From: CBDCFV01 sp963664625 | Lineage (GTDB): Bacteria > Chloroflexota > Dehalococcoidia > Lucifugimonadales > UBA3495 | Direction of reading: 5' to 3' | NCBI GenBank assembly: GCA_963664625.1 | Contig: OY761541.1 | Coordinates: forward strand, 3,162,001 to 3,226,000 | Length of the DNA: 64,000 nucleotides | Part shown: one piece after another, positions 43,325-51,548 of the stretch | Layout of the letters: each line of letters starts with the position of its first letter | How positions within the stretch are numbered: the first letter of the stretch is position 1 | Made by a program: the position numbers and the translations under genes | Notes under the pieces: generated by a model | What the model was told of the DNA's origin: nothing | The model's database searches: none | Seen by the model: only the letters and a program-made list of their open reading frames with translations

Positions 43325-44206
43325 TCACAACGACTGGTACCATTTGGCAATGGCTTGGCCTATCTGGTCAGGGGAGTCCTCTTGCAGGAAGTGACTCCCC
43401 GGCACGGTAACCTCCGACTGGTTGGGCCAACCCCGGCAGAATCCCCTTTGGGCGCCCACCAGTATCGCCCCGGGATCACCGTTGATGAACAGCTTGGGCA
43501 AAGCACTCTTTGACAGCCACCGGGAGTAGCCCTCCGCTATCTCCACCACATCCGCCGGGTGGCCGTCAAGGGGAATCTCCCTGGGCCAAGTCAGCGTGGG
43601 TCTCCTTGACTCGCCCGGTTCCAAGTATGGGCGGCGGTATACGTCCATCTCCTGCTCTGTCAATCCCCGCAAAACACTGCCGGGCAGAATTCGCTCCACG
43701 AACAGGTTCCGGTCCAGGACCATTTCCTCACCGTCGGGCGAGCGCATCCCTTGGAAGATGCGCCTCGACTGTTCCGGCCACTCCTCCCAAGTGAGCGGCC
43801 GGACGATGGCTTCCATGTAGACGATGGCCTTCATCCTGTCGGGGTGCCGGTGGGCCCAGTGAAACCCCAGCGCCGATCCCCAATCGTGGACCACGAGGGT
43901 GACGTTCCGGTCAAGGCCCAAGGCGTCGAACCATTGGTCGAGGTATCGGGCGTGGTCGGTAAACCTGTAGGACCCGTTACCGGCCTTGCCGGAGTCTCCC
44001 ATCCCGACAAAGTCGGGCGCGATGCACTGTCCCAAATTCTCGAGGTGAGGTATGACGTTGCGCCACAGGTAGGAGGACGTGGGGTTACCGTGCAGAAACA
44101 CAATGGGGTCTCCCTTCCCGCGCTCCACGTAGGCGATCTCCGTGTCCAGCACGGCAATGCGGCTCTTGCTATGGTCTGCGGACGATGGTATCGAATGTCC
44201 CTCCAT
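43325..44206 (-). CDS. dhaA: Haloalkane dehalogenase (subfamily II-like)
   Basis: This 293-residue alpha/beta hydrolase has the complete haloalkane dehalogenase pentad: nucleophile Asp108, halide-stabilising Trp109 and Asn41, catalytic acid Glu132 and base His272. The numbering matches LinB at Asp108, Trp109, Glu132 and His272. Hallmark segments are FLHGNPTSSYLWRN, VHDWGSALGFHW and GSHFLQEDSPD. It would cleave carbon-halogen bonds of haloalkanes to alcohol and halide in the cytoplasm. The gene starts 3 bases after the stop of an LLM monooxygenase, so the two are likely co-expressed. The RBS is weak, consistent with coupling. Confidence 0.93.
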   Translation of the reverse strand: MEGHSIPSSADHSKSRIAVLDTEIAYVERGKGDPIVFLHGNPTSSYLWRNVIPHLENLGQCIAPDFVGMGDSGKAGNGSYRFTDHARYLDQWFDALGLDRNVTLVVHDWGSALGFHWAHRHPDRMKAIVYMEAIVRPLTWEEWPEQSRRIFQGMRSPDGEEMVLDRNLFVERILPGSVLRGLTEQEMDVYRRPYLEPGESRRPTLTWPREIPLDGHPADVVEIAEGYSRWLSKSALPKLFINGDPGAILVGAQRGFCRGWPNQSEVTVPGSHFLQEDSPDQIGQAIAKWYQSL

Positions 44207-44209
44207 TGG

Positions 44210-45418
44210 CTAGATGCTCGCCGCTTCCGTCAAGCCTTGCGGCCACCACCTGGTCTCGTATTCGCCCCAGATGTCACGCACGTAGGGCATGACTTCCTTG
44301 GCGAACAACTCGGTGTTCTTCAGCGTAAGGTCCTTGGGCATATCGCCGAACTGGAGCAGCAGCATCAGGTTGCCGACGCGCAATTCCCGGATTGCTTGGG
44401 CCAATTCCTGCCTGACCGACTCCGGGCTGCCGACGATGACGTTGCCGGCCTTGATATAGTCCAGCCATGTAAAGTCCGTCGCCTGCTCCCGGCGGGAGTC
44501 CACAATCTGCGAACTGACTCCGGAGTTTATGCTGCGGATAGTTCGATACCCCGGCGCATTGGCGAACCCGCCGGGGACGTGAAGACATTTCTTGAAGAAA
44601 TACTCAATGTAGTCCTTGTATTCGTCGGCCTGCTCGTCGGTCTCCGACACCGCCACCAACTGGAGGAACCCTGCGTGGTAAGGGTTAAAGTCCTTGCCGC
44701 GCCGGTCCACCTCTTCCCAGAACCCATCCAGCACCGTTTTGCCCACCTTGTAGCCGGAGTAGCTCAGGTAGCAGTACACATAGTCGTTCTCGATGGTCCA
44801 GTCCCAGGTCTCCAGGCTTCCGCTGCCCGGCACCCAGATAGGCGGATGAGGTTCCTGGTAGGGCCTGGGCCATATATTCACGTAACGCAATTGGGTGTAC
44901 TTGCCGTTGAAGGCGAAAGGTTCCCGCTCGGTCCATGCCTTGATGACCAGGTCATGGGCTTCCTGGTACTTCTCCCGCAGCGTCACCGGCACCTCGCCGT
45001 ACCCGAACACAGTGTCCTGGGATGTGCCCAAGGGGAAACCAGCCACGAATCGCCCGCCGCTCAGCACGTCCAGCATGGCGAACTCTTCGGCGACTCTCAC
45101 CGGAGGATTGTAGAGGGCCAGGCTGTTGCCCAGAACTATGATGGCCGCCTTGGAGGTCCGGCGGGTCATGGCCGACGCCATCAAATTGGGCGACGGCATA
45201 AGGCCGTAAGCGTTGTAGTGGTGCTCGTTGACGCACAGCCCGTCAAAGCCCATCTCCTCGGCGAACTCCAACTCGTCCAAGTAGTCCTGGTAGAGTCCGG
45301 TGGCCTTCTTGGGGTCGAACAGGTGGTTGGGCACGTCGACCCATACGCTGTGGTACTGCTTTTCAAAGTCCTTTGGCAGGTACTGGTAGGGCATCAAGTG
45401 GAAAAAGCACATCTTCAT
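44210..45418 (-). CDS. LLM-class flavin-dependent monooxygenase
   Basis: This 402-residue luciferase-like protein has a TIM barrel with FAEEMGFDGLCVNEHH, the LALYNPPVRVAEEFAMLDVLSGGR block and EPHPPIWVPGSGS. Length and motifs match bacterial-luciferase-type FMN monooxygenases of the SAR202-expanded kind. Start 45418 has GGGAG 9 bases upstream; a longer frame to 45466 has none. The haloalkane dehalogenase gene follows after 3 bases, suggesting stepwise attack on a halogenated or alkyl substrate. This coupling is inferred. Confidence 0.9.
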   Translation of the reverse strand: MKMCFFHLMPYQYLPKDFEKQYHSVWVDVPNHLFDPKKATGLYQDYLDELEFAEEMGFDGLCVNEHHYNAYGLMPSPNLMASAMTRRTSKAAIIVLGNSLALYNPPVRVAEEFAMLDVLSGGRFVAGFPLGTSQDTVFGYGEVPVTLREKYQEAHDLVIKAWTEREPFAFNGKYTQLRYVNIWPRPYQEPHPPIWVPGSGSLETWDWTIENDYVYCYLSYSGYKVGKTVLDGFWEEVDRRGKDFNPYHAGFLQLVAVSETDEQADEYKDYIEYFFKKCLHVPGGFANAPGYRTIRSINSGVSSQIVDSRREQATDFTWLDYIKAGNVIVGSPESVRQELAQAIRELRVGNLMLLLQFGDMPKDLTLKNTELFAKEVMPYVRDIWGEYETRWWPQGLTEAASI

Positions 45419-45506
45419 GGTGGAAGCGCTCCCTTGGGCCGGAGTGGTTTGGCAACGATTGTACACCCAATCAAGCGGCTGCGGAAATGTGGAGTAATTC
45501 TTGCAG

Positions 45507-46025
45507 TCACCCCTCCGGTTCCGGGTGAGTTTGAGAGAATCCCACCGGGGAATAAGTGTTTATGTCAGGCCTCCATCCCAGAAGCCTCCTCAGGTCAGCC
45601 CGTTCATCGTTGTCCACTACCGTGCGGGGTCTGGGTGGGGTTGACCGAACATTGTCCAGCTTGGCGATGTATCGTTCTACGTTGTTGATGGCCGCATCGA
45701 TCAGGATGGCGGGTACGCCGTTCTCGTAGAAATTGATATGCATTGCGTTTGCGCTGGTCAAGTGCTCCGCTAAGTCTTCCCGACCGAATTCTCTTGCCAG
45801 TTGACTCCCAACGGCCATAACACTGTCGTGTGAACGGTGTCGCCAACCGCGTTGAATTGCTACGACCTTGAGAGCATGGGCGGCCGAACCCCATACTTTC
45901 TCGGCCGCTTGAAGCCTGTCCCCTTGGTCCAATTCAACCCTGGCGGCGTCCAGAAACCTCCGGCTTATTGCCAAATGGTCTTCAATGCTAGGCTCTCCAG
46001 GTTCGGGTAACGGGATCGCAGTCAT
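45507..46025 (-). CDS. HEPN/PaREP1-like helical protein
   Basis: This is a 172-residue protein. Residues 15-125 form a helical bundle like the PaREP1/HEPN group: LAISRRFLDAARVELDQGDRLQAAEKVWGSAAHALKVVA, then a central helix and INNVERYIAKL. An RHRSHD stretch after the second helix resembles the Rx4-6H/basic sites of HEPN RNases but is not decisive. A paralogue with the same Q/LQA(A/S)EKxWGxAA core is at 49106-49510. No antitoxin gene is adjacent. GGAAGGTTGAAAT precedes the ATG. Confidence 0.65.
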   Translation of the reverse strand: MTAIPLPEPGEPSIEDHLAISRRFLDAARVELDQGDRLQAAEKVWGSAAHALKVVAIQRGWRHRSHDSVMAVGSQLAREFGREDLAEHLTSANAMHINFYENGVPAILIDAAINNVERYIAKLDNVRSTPPRPRTVVDNDERADLRRLLGWRPDINTYSPVGFSQTHPEPEG

Positions 46026-46250
46026 ATTTCAACCTTCCAACGAGTATTATACGATACACCGGCCTTGGTGCTTTTGGCTTAACCCACCCGCCCCAATTTG
46101 TGCGTGAGTTTCGTACTTTCCCTTAACATAGAATGAAATTGTGAGACCTGTTCCGAGTAGGGCATCCTGTGGCGGTGACGGCCATGATGGTAGAATTCAT
46201 ACGGCACCCCGTACAGGCGGTCATCGCCCTTAATCAAGAGGAGGGAACTC

Positions 46251-47375
46251 GTGACGAGCAGTAATCGAGATGTTGTTATAGTTGGCGGCGGGATAATAGG
46301 GTCTTTGACCGCCTACCTGTTGGCCCGCGGCGGGTTGAAAGTTACGGTCCTGGAGGCCGACTCGGTGGGCAGCCATGCCTCCGGGTTCGCATTTGGCGGG
46401 TTGGGGCCGCTGGACGGCGCGGGCATTCCGAATCCGTTGTTGGACTTCAGCGTGTGGTGTTTTGAGCGTCATCGCACGCTCGCCCGTGAGTTGCAGGAAG
46501 CGTCCGGCGTCGACACCCAGTTTGAACTCCGGGACCGCCTGAACCTTGCTTTCAAAGAGCAGGAAGTGGTCCGCGCCAAGGAAGACATAGCTTGGCAGAA
46601 GGACGTCAAAGGGTTCCACGTCGAATGGCTGGACGTGGACGACGTTATGAAGGTGGAGCCGCGTACTAACCCTGAATGCCTTGGCGCATCATTGGCCCAA
46701 GGCACGGGGGCAGTGGAAGCTTACCGTTACAACCTGGCTGCCGCCCAAGCGGCTGAAAAGTTTGGCGCCGAGGTGTTGCTGCGGCGGGCTACCGGCCTTC
46801 TCACCGACGGTGACAGGTGTCTTGGGGTGAAACTGGAGTCGGGCAGTATCGAGGCCGGGGCGGTGGTGCTGGCGATGGGACCCTGGTCGGCCCAGGCAAA
46901 GGATTGGTGCGGGTTCGATGTTCCGATCACGCCGCTGAAAGGGCAGGTCATTCGTCTCCAGTTGGCGACCGACCCCATGAGGGTCTCCCTCAACTATGCC
47001 GGAAGCTACGCGGCGTCGAAACCCGACGGACTTATCTGGGCGGGCACAACCGAAGAGGAGGCAGGGTTCGACGAGGAGATAACGGTGCAAGCCAGGGACA
47101 AGATCATGGGAGACTTGTTGAGGATGGCCCCGTCGTTGGTCGATGCCGAGTTGGTGCATCAGACGGCTTGTCTGCGCCCCATATCGGCGGATGGATTGCC
47201 CATAGTAGGTCAAGTCCCTGGGTGGCAAAACCTGTACGTGGGCACCGGGTCCGGCCGCAAGGGTATCCTGTGGAGCACCGGAATGTGCCACGGCTTGGCG
47301 GACTTGGTACTGAAAGGCATGACCAAGGTGCCGGGGGTTCCGGCTCTGGACCCAGCACGGTTTTCGGCCGGATAA
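46251..47375 (+). CDS. FAD-dependent amine/glycine oxidase-like oxidoreductase (DAO family)
   Basis: This 374-residue flavoprotein has the N-terminal dinucleotide fold IVGGGIIGS at 10-18 and the LEADSVGSHAS segment binding FAD. The C-terminal ACLRPISADGLPIVGQVPG and VGTGSGRKGI are typical of the DAO family (glycine oxidase, sarcosine oxidase, D-amino-acid dehydrogenase). It should oxidise a secondary amine or amino acid; the exact one is unclear. GTG 46251 follows GAGGAGGG. A stem-loop lies just after the stop. Confidence 0.9.
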   Translation: MTSSNRDVVIVGGGIIGSLTAYLLARGGLKVTVLEADSVGSHASGFAFGGLGPLDGAGIPNPLLDFSVWCFERHRTLARELQEASGVDTQFELRDRLNLAFKEQEVVRAKEDIAWQKDVKGFHVEWLDVDDVMKVEPRTNPECLGASLAQGTGAVEAYRYNLAAAQAAEKFGAEVLLRRATGLLTDGDRCLGVKLESGSIEAGAVVLAMGPWSAQAKDWCGFDVPITPLKGQVIRLQLATDPMRVSLNYAGSYAASKPDGLIWAGTTEEEAGFDEEITVQARDKIMGDLLRMAPSLVDAELVHQTACLRPISADGLPIVGQVPGWQNLYVGTGSGRKGILWSTGMCHGLADLVLKGMTKVPGVPALDPARFSAG

Positions 47376-47385
47376 GAGCGATAGC

Positions 47386-47405
47386 GCCGTCGCGGTTCCG
47401 ACGGC
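47386..47405. terminator. Stem-loop after the FAD oxidoreductase gene
   Basis: GCCGTCG (47386-47392) pairs with CGACGGC (47399-47405) around a 6-base loop, 11 bases after the stop codon. It lies between convergent genes. The following ACTTGTTATT is only weakly T-rich, so termination is probable but not certain. Confidence 0.5.
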
Positions 47406-47438
47406 ACTTGTTATTACCCTTTCCGTAATGGAGGGTGG

Positions 47439-48134
47439 TTACGCCACCAACTCTTTTCTGGCCACCAGCAGCCCGTTTTCCCGGTGTATTTTCATGGCGA
47501 AGGGATACTTGCTGACCTCCAGGGCCAACGGGACGTCTTCAGGGTGAAATTGGGGCTGATCGGGATCGAAGAATTTCTGGGTGGCGCCGCCTAGCATGAT
47601 CAGGTTCTGAAGCGATGAAATGTCGGGACGGCGACCTTCCAAAAGGTTCCGCAGGTAAATCCCGCAGTGCTCGTCCTCGTCCGCCCGTACCCGGCCTTGG
47701 TCTCCCATAGCGATGATGGATACTATGGCCGGGTCGTCCCGGTGAATTGCCCGCACCGTGGCGTCGGCTACCACGAACGATCCGAGGTAGATGTTCTCCG
47801 CCTTGGCGGCCGCAGCGGCCACTCCCACGGTGCCGGCCCTGGTGGACTGAACCAGGGTCTTTCCAGCGACGTCCACGCTGGTCATCTCATGGGGTGAGTT
47901 GCCGTGGTCAAACCCGTCGGGTCGTTTGCCGTCCACCTCGCCCATAATCAGGTCCCCGATTCCCCGCTGGTGCAATTCCAGCGCCTCTTCAACCTCTGCC
48001 ACCAAGACAATTTCCTTGGCTCCATGATCGAAGGCGATGGCGGCGGTGGTGAAGGCCCGGAATACGTCGATGACGATGGCTGTTCCCTCCGCCTCCCTGG
48101 CGTCCCGGACCAAACTGCCCAACCTTATTTCCAT
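47439..48134 (-). CDS. 2-phosphosulfolactate phosphatase family (ComB-like)
   Basis: This 231-residue protein has the ComB signatures VIDVFRAFTT, GEVDGKRPDGFDHGNSP and LVQSTRAGT, plus an acidic Mg2+ site (DQGRVRADEDEHCG). ComB removes phosphate from 2-phosphosulfolactate in coenzyme M biosynthesis. In bacteria without coenzyme M, homologues are common and probably act in sulfolactate or other organophosphate turnover. AGGAGACACGC precedes the ATG. A HAD phosphatase gene lies 75 bases upstream on the same strand. Confidence 0.88.
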   Translation of the reverse strand: MEIRLGSLVRDAREAEGTAIVIDVFRAFTTAAIAFDHGAKEIVLVAEVEEALELHQRGIGDLIMGEVDGKRPDGFDHGNSPHEMTSVDVAGKTLVQSTRAGTVGVAAAAAKAENIYLGSFVVADATVRAIHRDDPAIVSIIAMGDQGRVRADEDEHCGIYLRNLLEGRRPDISSLQNLIMLGGATQKFFDPDQPQFHPEDVPLALEVSKYPFAMKIHRENGLLVARKELVA

Positions 48135-48209
48135 GCGTGTCTCCTGAATTGATGTTGTAAATGAAGTTCAGCGACTCCGGCATAGGGCCTGACCGAGTTT
48201 CATTGACGA

Positions 48210-49085
48210 TCAGTGACTTGGCGAAGACCGGAACTGGTGCTGGCGCTCTTCCAGCATGGAGTTGGCTATTCCCTCCACTATGCGCCACAACATTCGAAAC
48301 AGGTCGCTTCCTTCCCGGTAGTCGGCTTTATAGGGGCCCACGGTAAGCCGGTCCCCTTGGGCCAATTCATAAGACTTCTTGAGTTCCACGTCCTCGGGAG
48401 GCCATACCCCGATAGCATGGCCGTTGAAGTTTTTTATCATAGAAAAGCAGGGGATGTCACTGGGCCCATCACCGATATACACCATGTTCCGGAAAGGGAC
48501 CCTTCTGTCTTCCTGTTTCATGGCGTCGTTGACACGGTAGGGCCGTCGCCGGAGTTCGTCGCCGGTGATGCCCTTGCAGATAGCGTAGACGAACTTGGTC
48601 TTTTCGGTGAAGGTGACCGATCGTTTTACTGTGATGGCGCGCCCGTCAGGGCCGTATTCAAACGCACACCCGAAGATGTCCGTGGTCAGTTCACCGAGCG
48701 GGGTTGCTCTCAGTATGTCCTCGATGCCGCTGCTTACGATGTACCATTCGATTGACAGTCCGGCGTCTCGGTATTCCTGGTTGCCGTTCAGTTTGCTTCG
48801 GAGCCGCTCCACGAAGTCGAGGGCTCCCGGATAAAACTCCACAGCTTGGCCGATAGACTCCAGCCGTTGCCTGCTCAGTGGATCGATGAGCCGTTCAGTG
48901 GTGATGGCAAGGAGCTTGTGCAGATATGCCAAGGTATGGTCCCAGCCGTTACCCACCAGCTTATCCACATCCCGGTTCCAGAAGACCTCCGGGTCGATGC
49001 CAAGGTCTTTGATTAACCTGGTGGTAGTGTCCGGGCATAGGGTCCAGTCGCAGTCGCAAATGATCGCGATCACGTCTTGGGCCAT
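48210..49085 (-). CDS. HAD-superfamily phosphatase
   Basis: This is a 291-residue HAD hydrolase. Motif I is CDCDWTL near residues 10-16 (DxDxT with Asp nucleophile). Motif II Ser is in YIVSSGIED, the motif III Lys follows in TEKTKF and motif IV is YIGDGPSD. A large helical cap lies between motifs I and II (about 20-110). The arrangement resembles phosphoserine phosphatase/MtnX-like enzymes, but the substrate is unknown. A strong AAAGGAG site precedes the ATG. It is grouped with ComB-like, HEPN-like and NHL genes on the same strand. Confidence 0.85.
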   Translation of the reverse strand: MAQDVIAIICDCDWTLCPDTTTRLIKDLGIDPEVFWNRDVDKLVGNGWDHTLAYLHKLLAITTERLIDPLSRQRLESIGQAVEFYPGALDFVERLRSKLNGNQEYRDAGLSIEWYIVSSGIEDILRATPLGELTTDIFGCAFEYGPDGRAITVKRSVTFTEKTKFVYAICKGITGDELRRRPYRVNDAMKQEDRRVPFRNMVYIGDGPSDIPCFSMIKNFNGHAIGVWPPEDVELKKSYELAQGDRLTVGPYKADYREGSDLFRMLWRIVEGIANSMLEERQHQFRSSPSH

Positions 49086-49105
49086 TTATGGCTCCTTTTT
49101 CGTTG

Positions 49106-49510
49106 CTAACCGCTCGCGTGGGTCAAAGGTTCCAGTAAGTCCAATAAGTCCGCCACGGAATCAAGGTCTTTCCCGATGATGTCTGCATTCAGGAATTGTT
49201 TGCGAGTGTAAAAGTTCTTGTGCAGTTCGTTGGCAATAGAGCGTAGACCGCGCAATCGGTCATCACCGGTTAGACCGTTGGCGTTGTTCAGCACAACGCT
49301 AAATTGTTCATGCCGTTCATACTCCCAGCCTTGAGCCGTCGCAACTGCCTTGGCCATCCACGCCGCCGCACCCCATCCTTTCTCCGACGCTTGATGCAGG
49401 TCGCCCTCAGCCAAGTATTCCCGGCTTTTGGCCAGGAAATCGCGGGCTTGCCGCCGGTAATCCTCCACGGCAACAGGATCATAGGGTCCCGTAGTGTGCG
49501 ATTGAGTCAC
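49106..49510 (-). CDS. HEPN/PaREP1-like helical protein, paralogue
   Basis: This 134-residue all-helical protein shares the core of the protein at 45507: RQARDFLAKSREYLAEGDLHQASEKGWGAAAW, then a basic YERHEQF stretch and a long C-terminal helix. This is the HEPN-like PaREP1 pattern, where members act as substrate-binding helices or RNase toxins. Its GTG start overlaps the stop of the NHL-repeat gene (GTGA), so it is the downstream cistron of that gene. No classic Rx4-6H at the right place is certain. Confidence 0.62.
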   Translation of the reverse strand: MTQSHTTGPYDPVAVEDYRRQARDFLAKSREYLAEGDLHQASEKGWGAAAWMAKAVATAQGWEYERHEQFSVVLNNANGLTGDDRLRGLRSIANELHKNFYTRKQFLNADIIGKDLDSVADLLDLLEPLTHASG

Positions 49511-50466
49511 GTCGCGTTAACCCTCTTGACCAATTTTTGTAGTGAACGAATCTCCCGCGGCGGGTCCAGCTTGCTGCCCGTGTTAGTCCAAGACACTTCG
49601 CCCACGTAAATGTCGCCGTGTGAGTCGATACAAATGCCGTGGGGAGCGATGAACCTGCCCGGCTCTTCGCTCTGCGGCCCGTCTCCCAACCAAGCCAGTG
49701 TATTGCCGTTGATGTCGAGGATGCTTACGCGGGGGCCGAGGCCGAACGCTTCACTGTTGGGTCCTATAGCTACACCAAGCTCGCCGACGTAGACTCGTTG
49801 CTCACCCGATTGGTCAATGTACAGGCCGCATGGCTTGGCCATGTTGACCCATTGGGTTTCGAACTTTCCGTTGCGGTCGAATACTTGTATGCGCTGGTTC
49901 TCACGGTCGGCCACGTAGACCCAGCCGTCCTTGTCCGTTGCGATGTTATGGGCGATGTTGAATTGCCCCGGGCCGGTGCCGGACTCTCCCCAAGAGAACA
50001 GCAGCTTGCCGTCGGGGGAGTACTTGTGCACCCGGGCGTTGCCGTAGCCGTCGGAGATGTACAGGTCACCGTTGCCCGGATCAATGGCGACGTGGGTGCA
50101 GCGGTTGAAGGGGTCGCCGCTCATAAAGGGCGACGGCTTCCCGCTGACGCCGAGGGTCATTAATATCTTTCCGTCCAACGTGCAGTGCCGCACCGTGTGG
50201 TCCGCATCGTCGGTCAAGTAGATTGTGTCGTCCGGCCCCATCGTAACGCCGTGGGCCCTTGGAAAGACTCCTTCGCCCCAGGACTTGAGGAAATTGCCTT
50301 CCCGGTCGAAGACTATTACCGGGTGTTCGCCGCGGTTGAACACGTATACGTTGTCTTTGGCGTCCACACCCACCGCCGCTGCCTCTTTGAACGACCAGCC
50401 TTCGGGCAATGTTCCCCATCCCTCGGCTACTTCGTAAGCGTAGGTTGCCGTACCGACTGCCACCAT
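49507..50466 (-). CDS. NHL-repeat six-bladed beta-propeller protein
   Basis: This 319-residue protein consists of NHL-type blades with repeated patterns such as VYVFNRGEHPVIVFDREGNFLKSWG, YISDGYGNARVHKYSPDGKLLFSWG and VYVADRENQRIQVFD. No signal peptide or membrane segment is seen. The fold is shared with peptidyl-alpha-hydroxyglycine lyase and many scaffold proteins; enzyme activity cannot be claimed. GAGGTG lies before the ATG. The HEPN-like gene is translationally coupled downstream. Confidence 0.85.
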   Translation of the reverse strand: MVAVGTATYAYEVAEGWGTLPEGWSFKEAAAVGVDAKDNVYVFNRGEHPVIVFDREGNFLKSWGEGVFPRAHGVTMGPDDTIYLTDDADHTVRHCTLDGKILMTLGVSGKPSPFMSGDPFNRCTHVAIDPGNGDLYISDGYGNARVHKYSPDGKLLFSWGESGTGPGQFNIAHNIATDKDGWVYVADRENQRIQVFDRNGKFETQWVNMAKPCGLYIDQSGEQRVYVGELGVAIGPNSEAFGLGPRVSILDINGNTLAWLGDGPQSEEPGRFIAPHGICIDSHGDIYVGEVSWTNTGSKLDPPREIRSLQKLVKRVNAT

Positions 50467-50530
50467 GGTGTCACCTCGGATTTTGGAATCTTCATTGGGG
50501 ATTGTAGCACCCTAAGGAGACAAGCACCGT

Positions 50531-51538
50531 TTACAGGTTTTCTATCCGGGACAGAATTTCTTCTGCCAAGTTCTTAAAATCGACGTATGCATCCTGAACG
50601 GCGGCGGCATGGCTGCCGAAAGCGCCGTCTGCGGGCGCCAGCTTAAAGACGGGCTTACGAGCTTCCTGGGCCATTGGCACAAGGCTTCGGTAGTGCTTCG
50701 CTGTAGCCAACCGGTTTTCATCCTCCGGTGGACTGGCAGGGTAAGTACCATTTTGTATTCCTAACAAGTTCCGGGCGTATTCTTCAGGCATTCTATTAAT
50801 CCACTTGTCATATGCTCGTACTGGACGGCCCAGCCGGACGCTGTGCTGTTGCACTACGTAGCCGATCGGTTGCATCTTTCCCTTTGGGAGAGCGAAATGA
50901 GGTTCTGTCCAATTGTCGAGGCGTTTTTGCCATTCCGTGCGCCAGTTTTGCAGAGTGGGGCCAAGGTTGCGCAAGCCTTGGAGCGAAAACAGGTCCGCCC
51001 CCAGAGGAACGATAACGTAATCGGTGGCGATAAGAGCCGAGCGGTTGATTGCACCCAAATTAGGGCCGATGTCAGCCAAGATTACTGATGCGTCCATTTG
51101 CCGAGCTCCGTCCTGCATTATGGTCGAAAATGCGGTTAATATTCTGAAAGGCCGATAAAGGTTAGTGGAACCCAGCGCGTTGGGCCACTCGGCGGACAGG
51201 GTGTCTTCAAATCCGGACAATGAAAGGTCTCCGGGAATCAAAGCCAGGTCAGACCATAGTCCAGAGGCAATTCTCTGGAGCTTTGGAGTGCGCAGGTCTC
51301 CGACTTGCATCAACGGCTCAACGCATTGGGCGATGGTATTTGCGCCGATTTCTTCATTCCAAAGACTTTCCAGTCGGTCTTCATCAAGGAATGTTGCTGA
51401 AAGGTTAGTTTGGGGGTCAAGGTCACAAGCCAGCACCCGATACCCCATATCGGACAGCATCCAAGCTAGATGATAGACAAGTGAAGTCTTGCCAACTCCA
51501 CCCTTGTTGTTGAAGAAGGTGAGTACTGGAACCGTCAT
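50531..51538 (-). CDS. ParA-like deviant Walker ATPase paired with AlbA_2 protein
   Basis: This is a 335-residue MinD/ParA-type ATPase with the deviant Walker A KGGVGKT (about 12-18), switch I region CDLDPQTNLSAT and switch II region VILADIGPNLGAINRSAL. The C-terminal 130 residues are longer than in plasmid ParA and are not recognised. No ParB gene or parS-like repeat is nearby, so chromosome partition is unlikely. The upstream gene, 10 bases away, encodes a Schlafen-AlbA_2/HATPase protein, and the two form a tight pair. Role unknown. Confidence 0.82.
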   Translation of the reverse strand: MTVPVLTFFNNKGGVGKTSLVYHLAWMLSDMGYRVLACDLDPQTNLSATFLDEDRLESLWNEEIGANTIAQCVEPLMQVGDLRTPKLQRIASGLWSDLALIPGDLSLSGFEDTLSAEWPNALGSTNLYRPFRILTAFSTIMQDGARQMDASVILADIGPNLGAINRSALIATDYVIVPLGADLFSLQGLRNLGPTLQNWRTEWQKRLDNWTEPHFALPKGKMQPIGYVVQQHSVRLGRPVRAYDKWINRMPEEYARNLLGIQNGTYPASPPEDENRLATAKHYRSLVPMAQEARKPVFKLAPADGAFGSHAAAVQDAYVDFKNLAEEILSRIENL

Positions 51539-51548
51539 ATTGGCTCTC

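Noticed and set aside
50531..51538. Chromosome or plasmid partition ParA
   Set aside because: No parB, no parS-like repeats and no replication gene nearby; the partner gene is an AlbA_2/HATPase protein.
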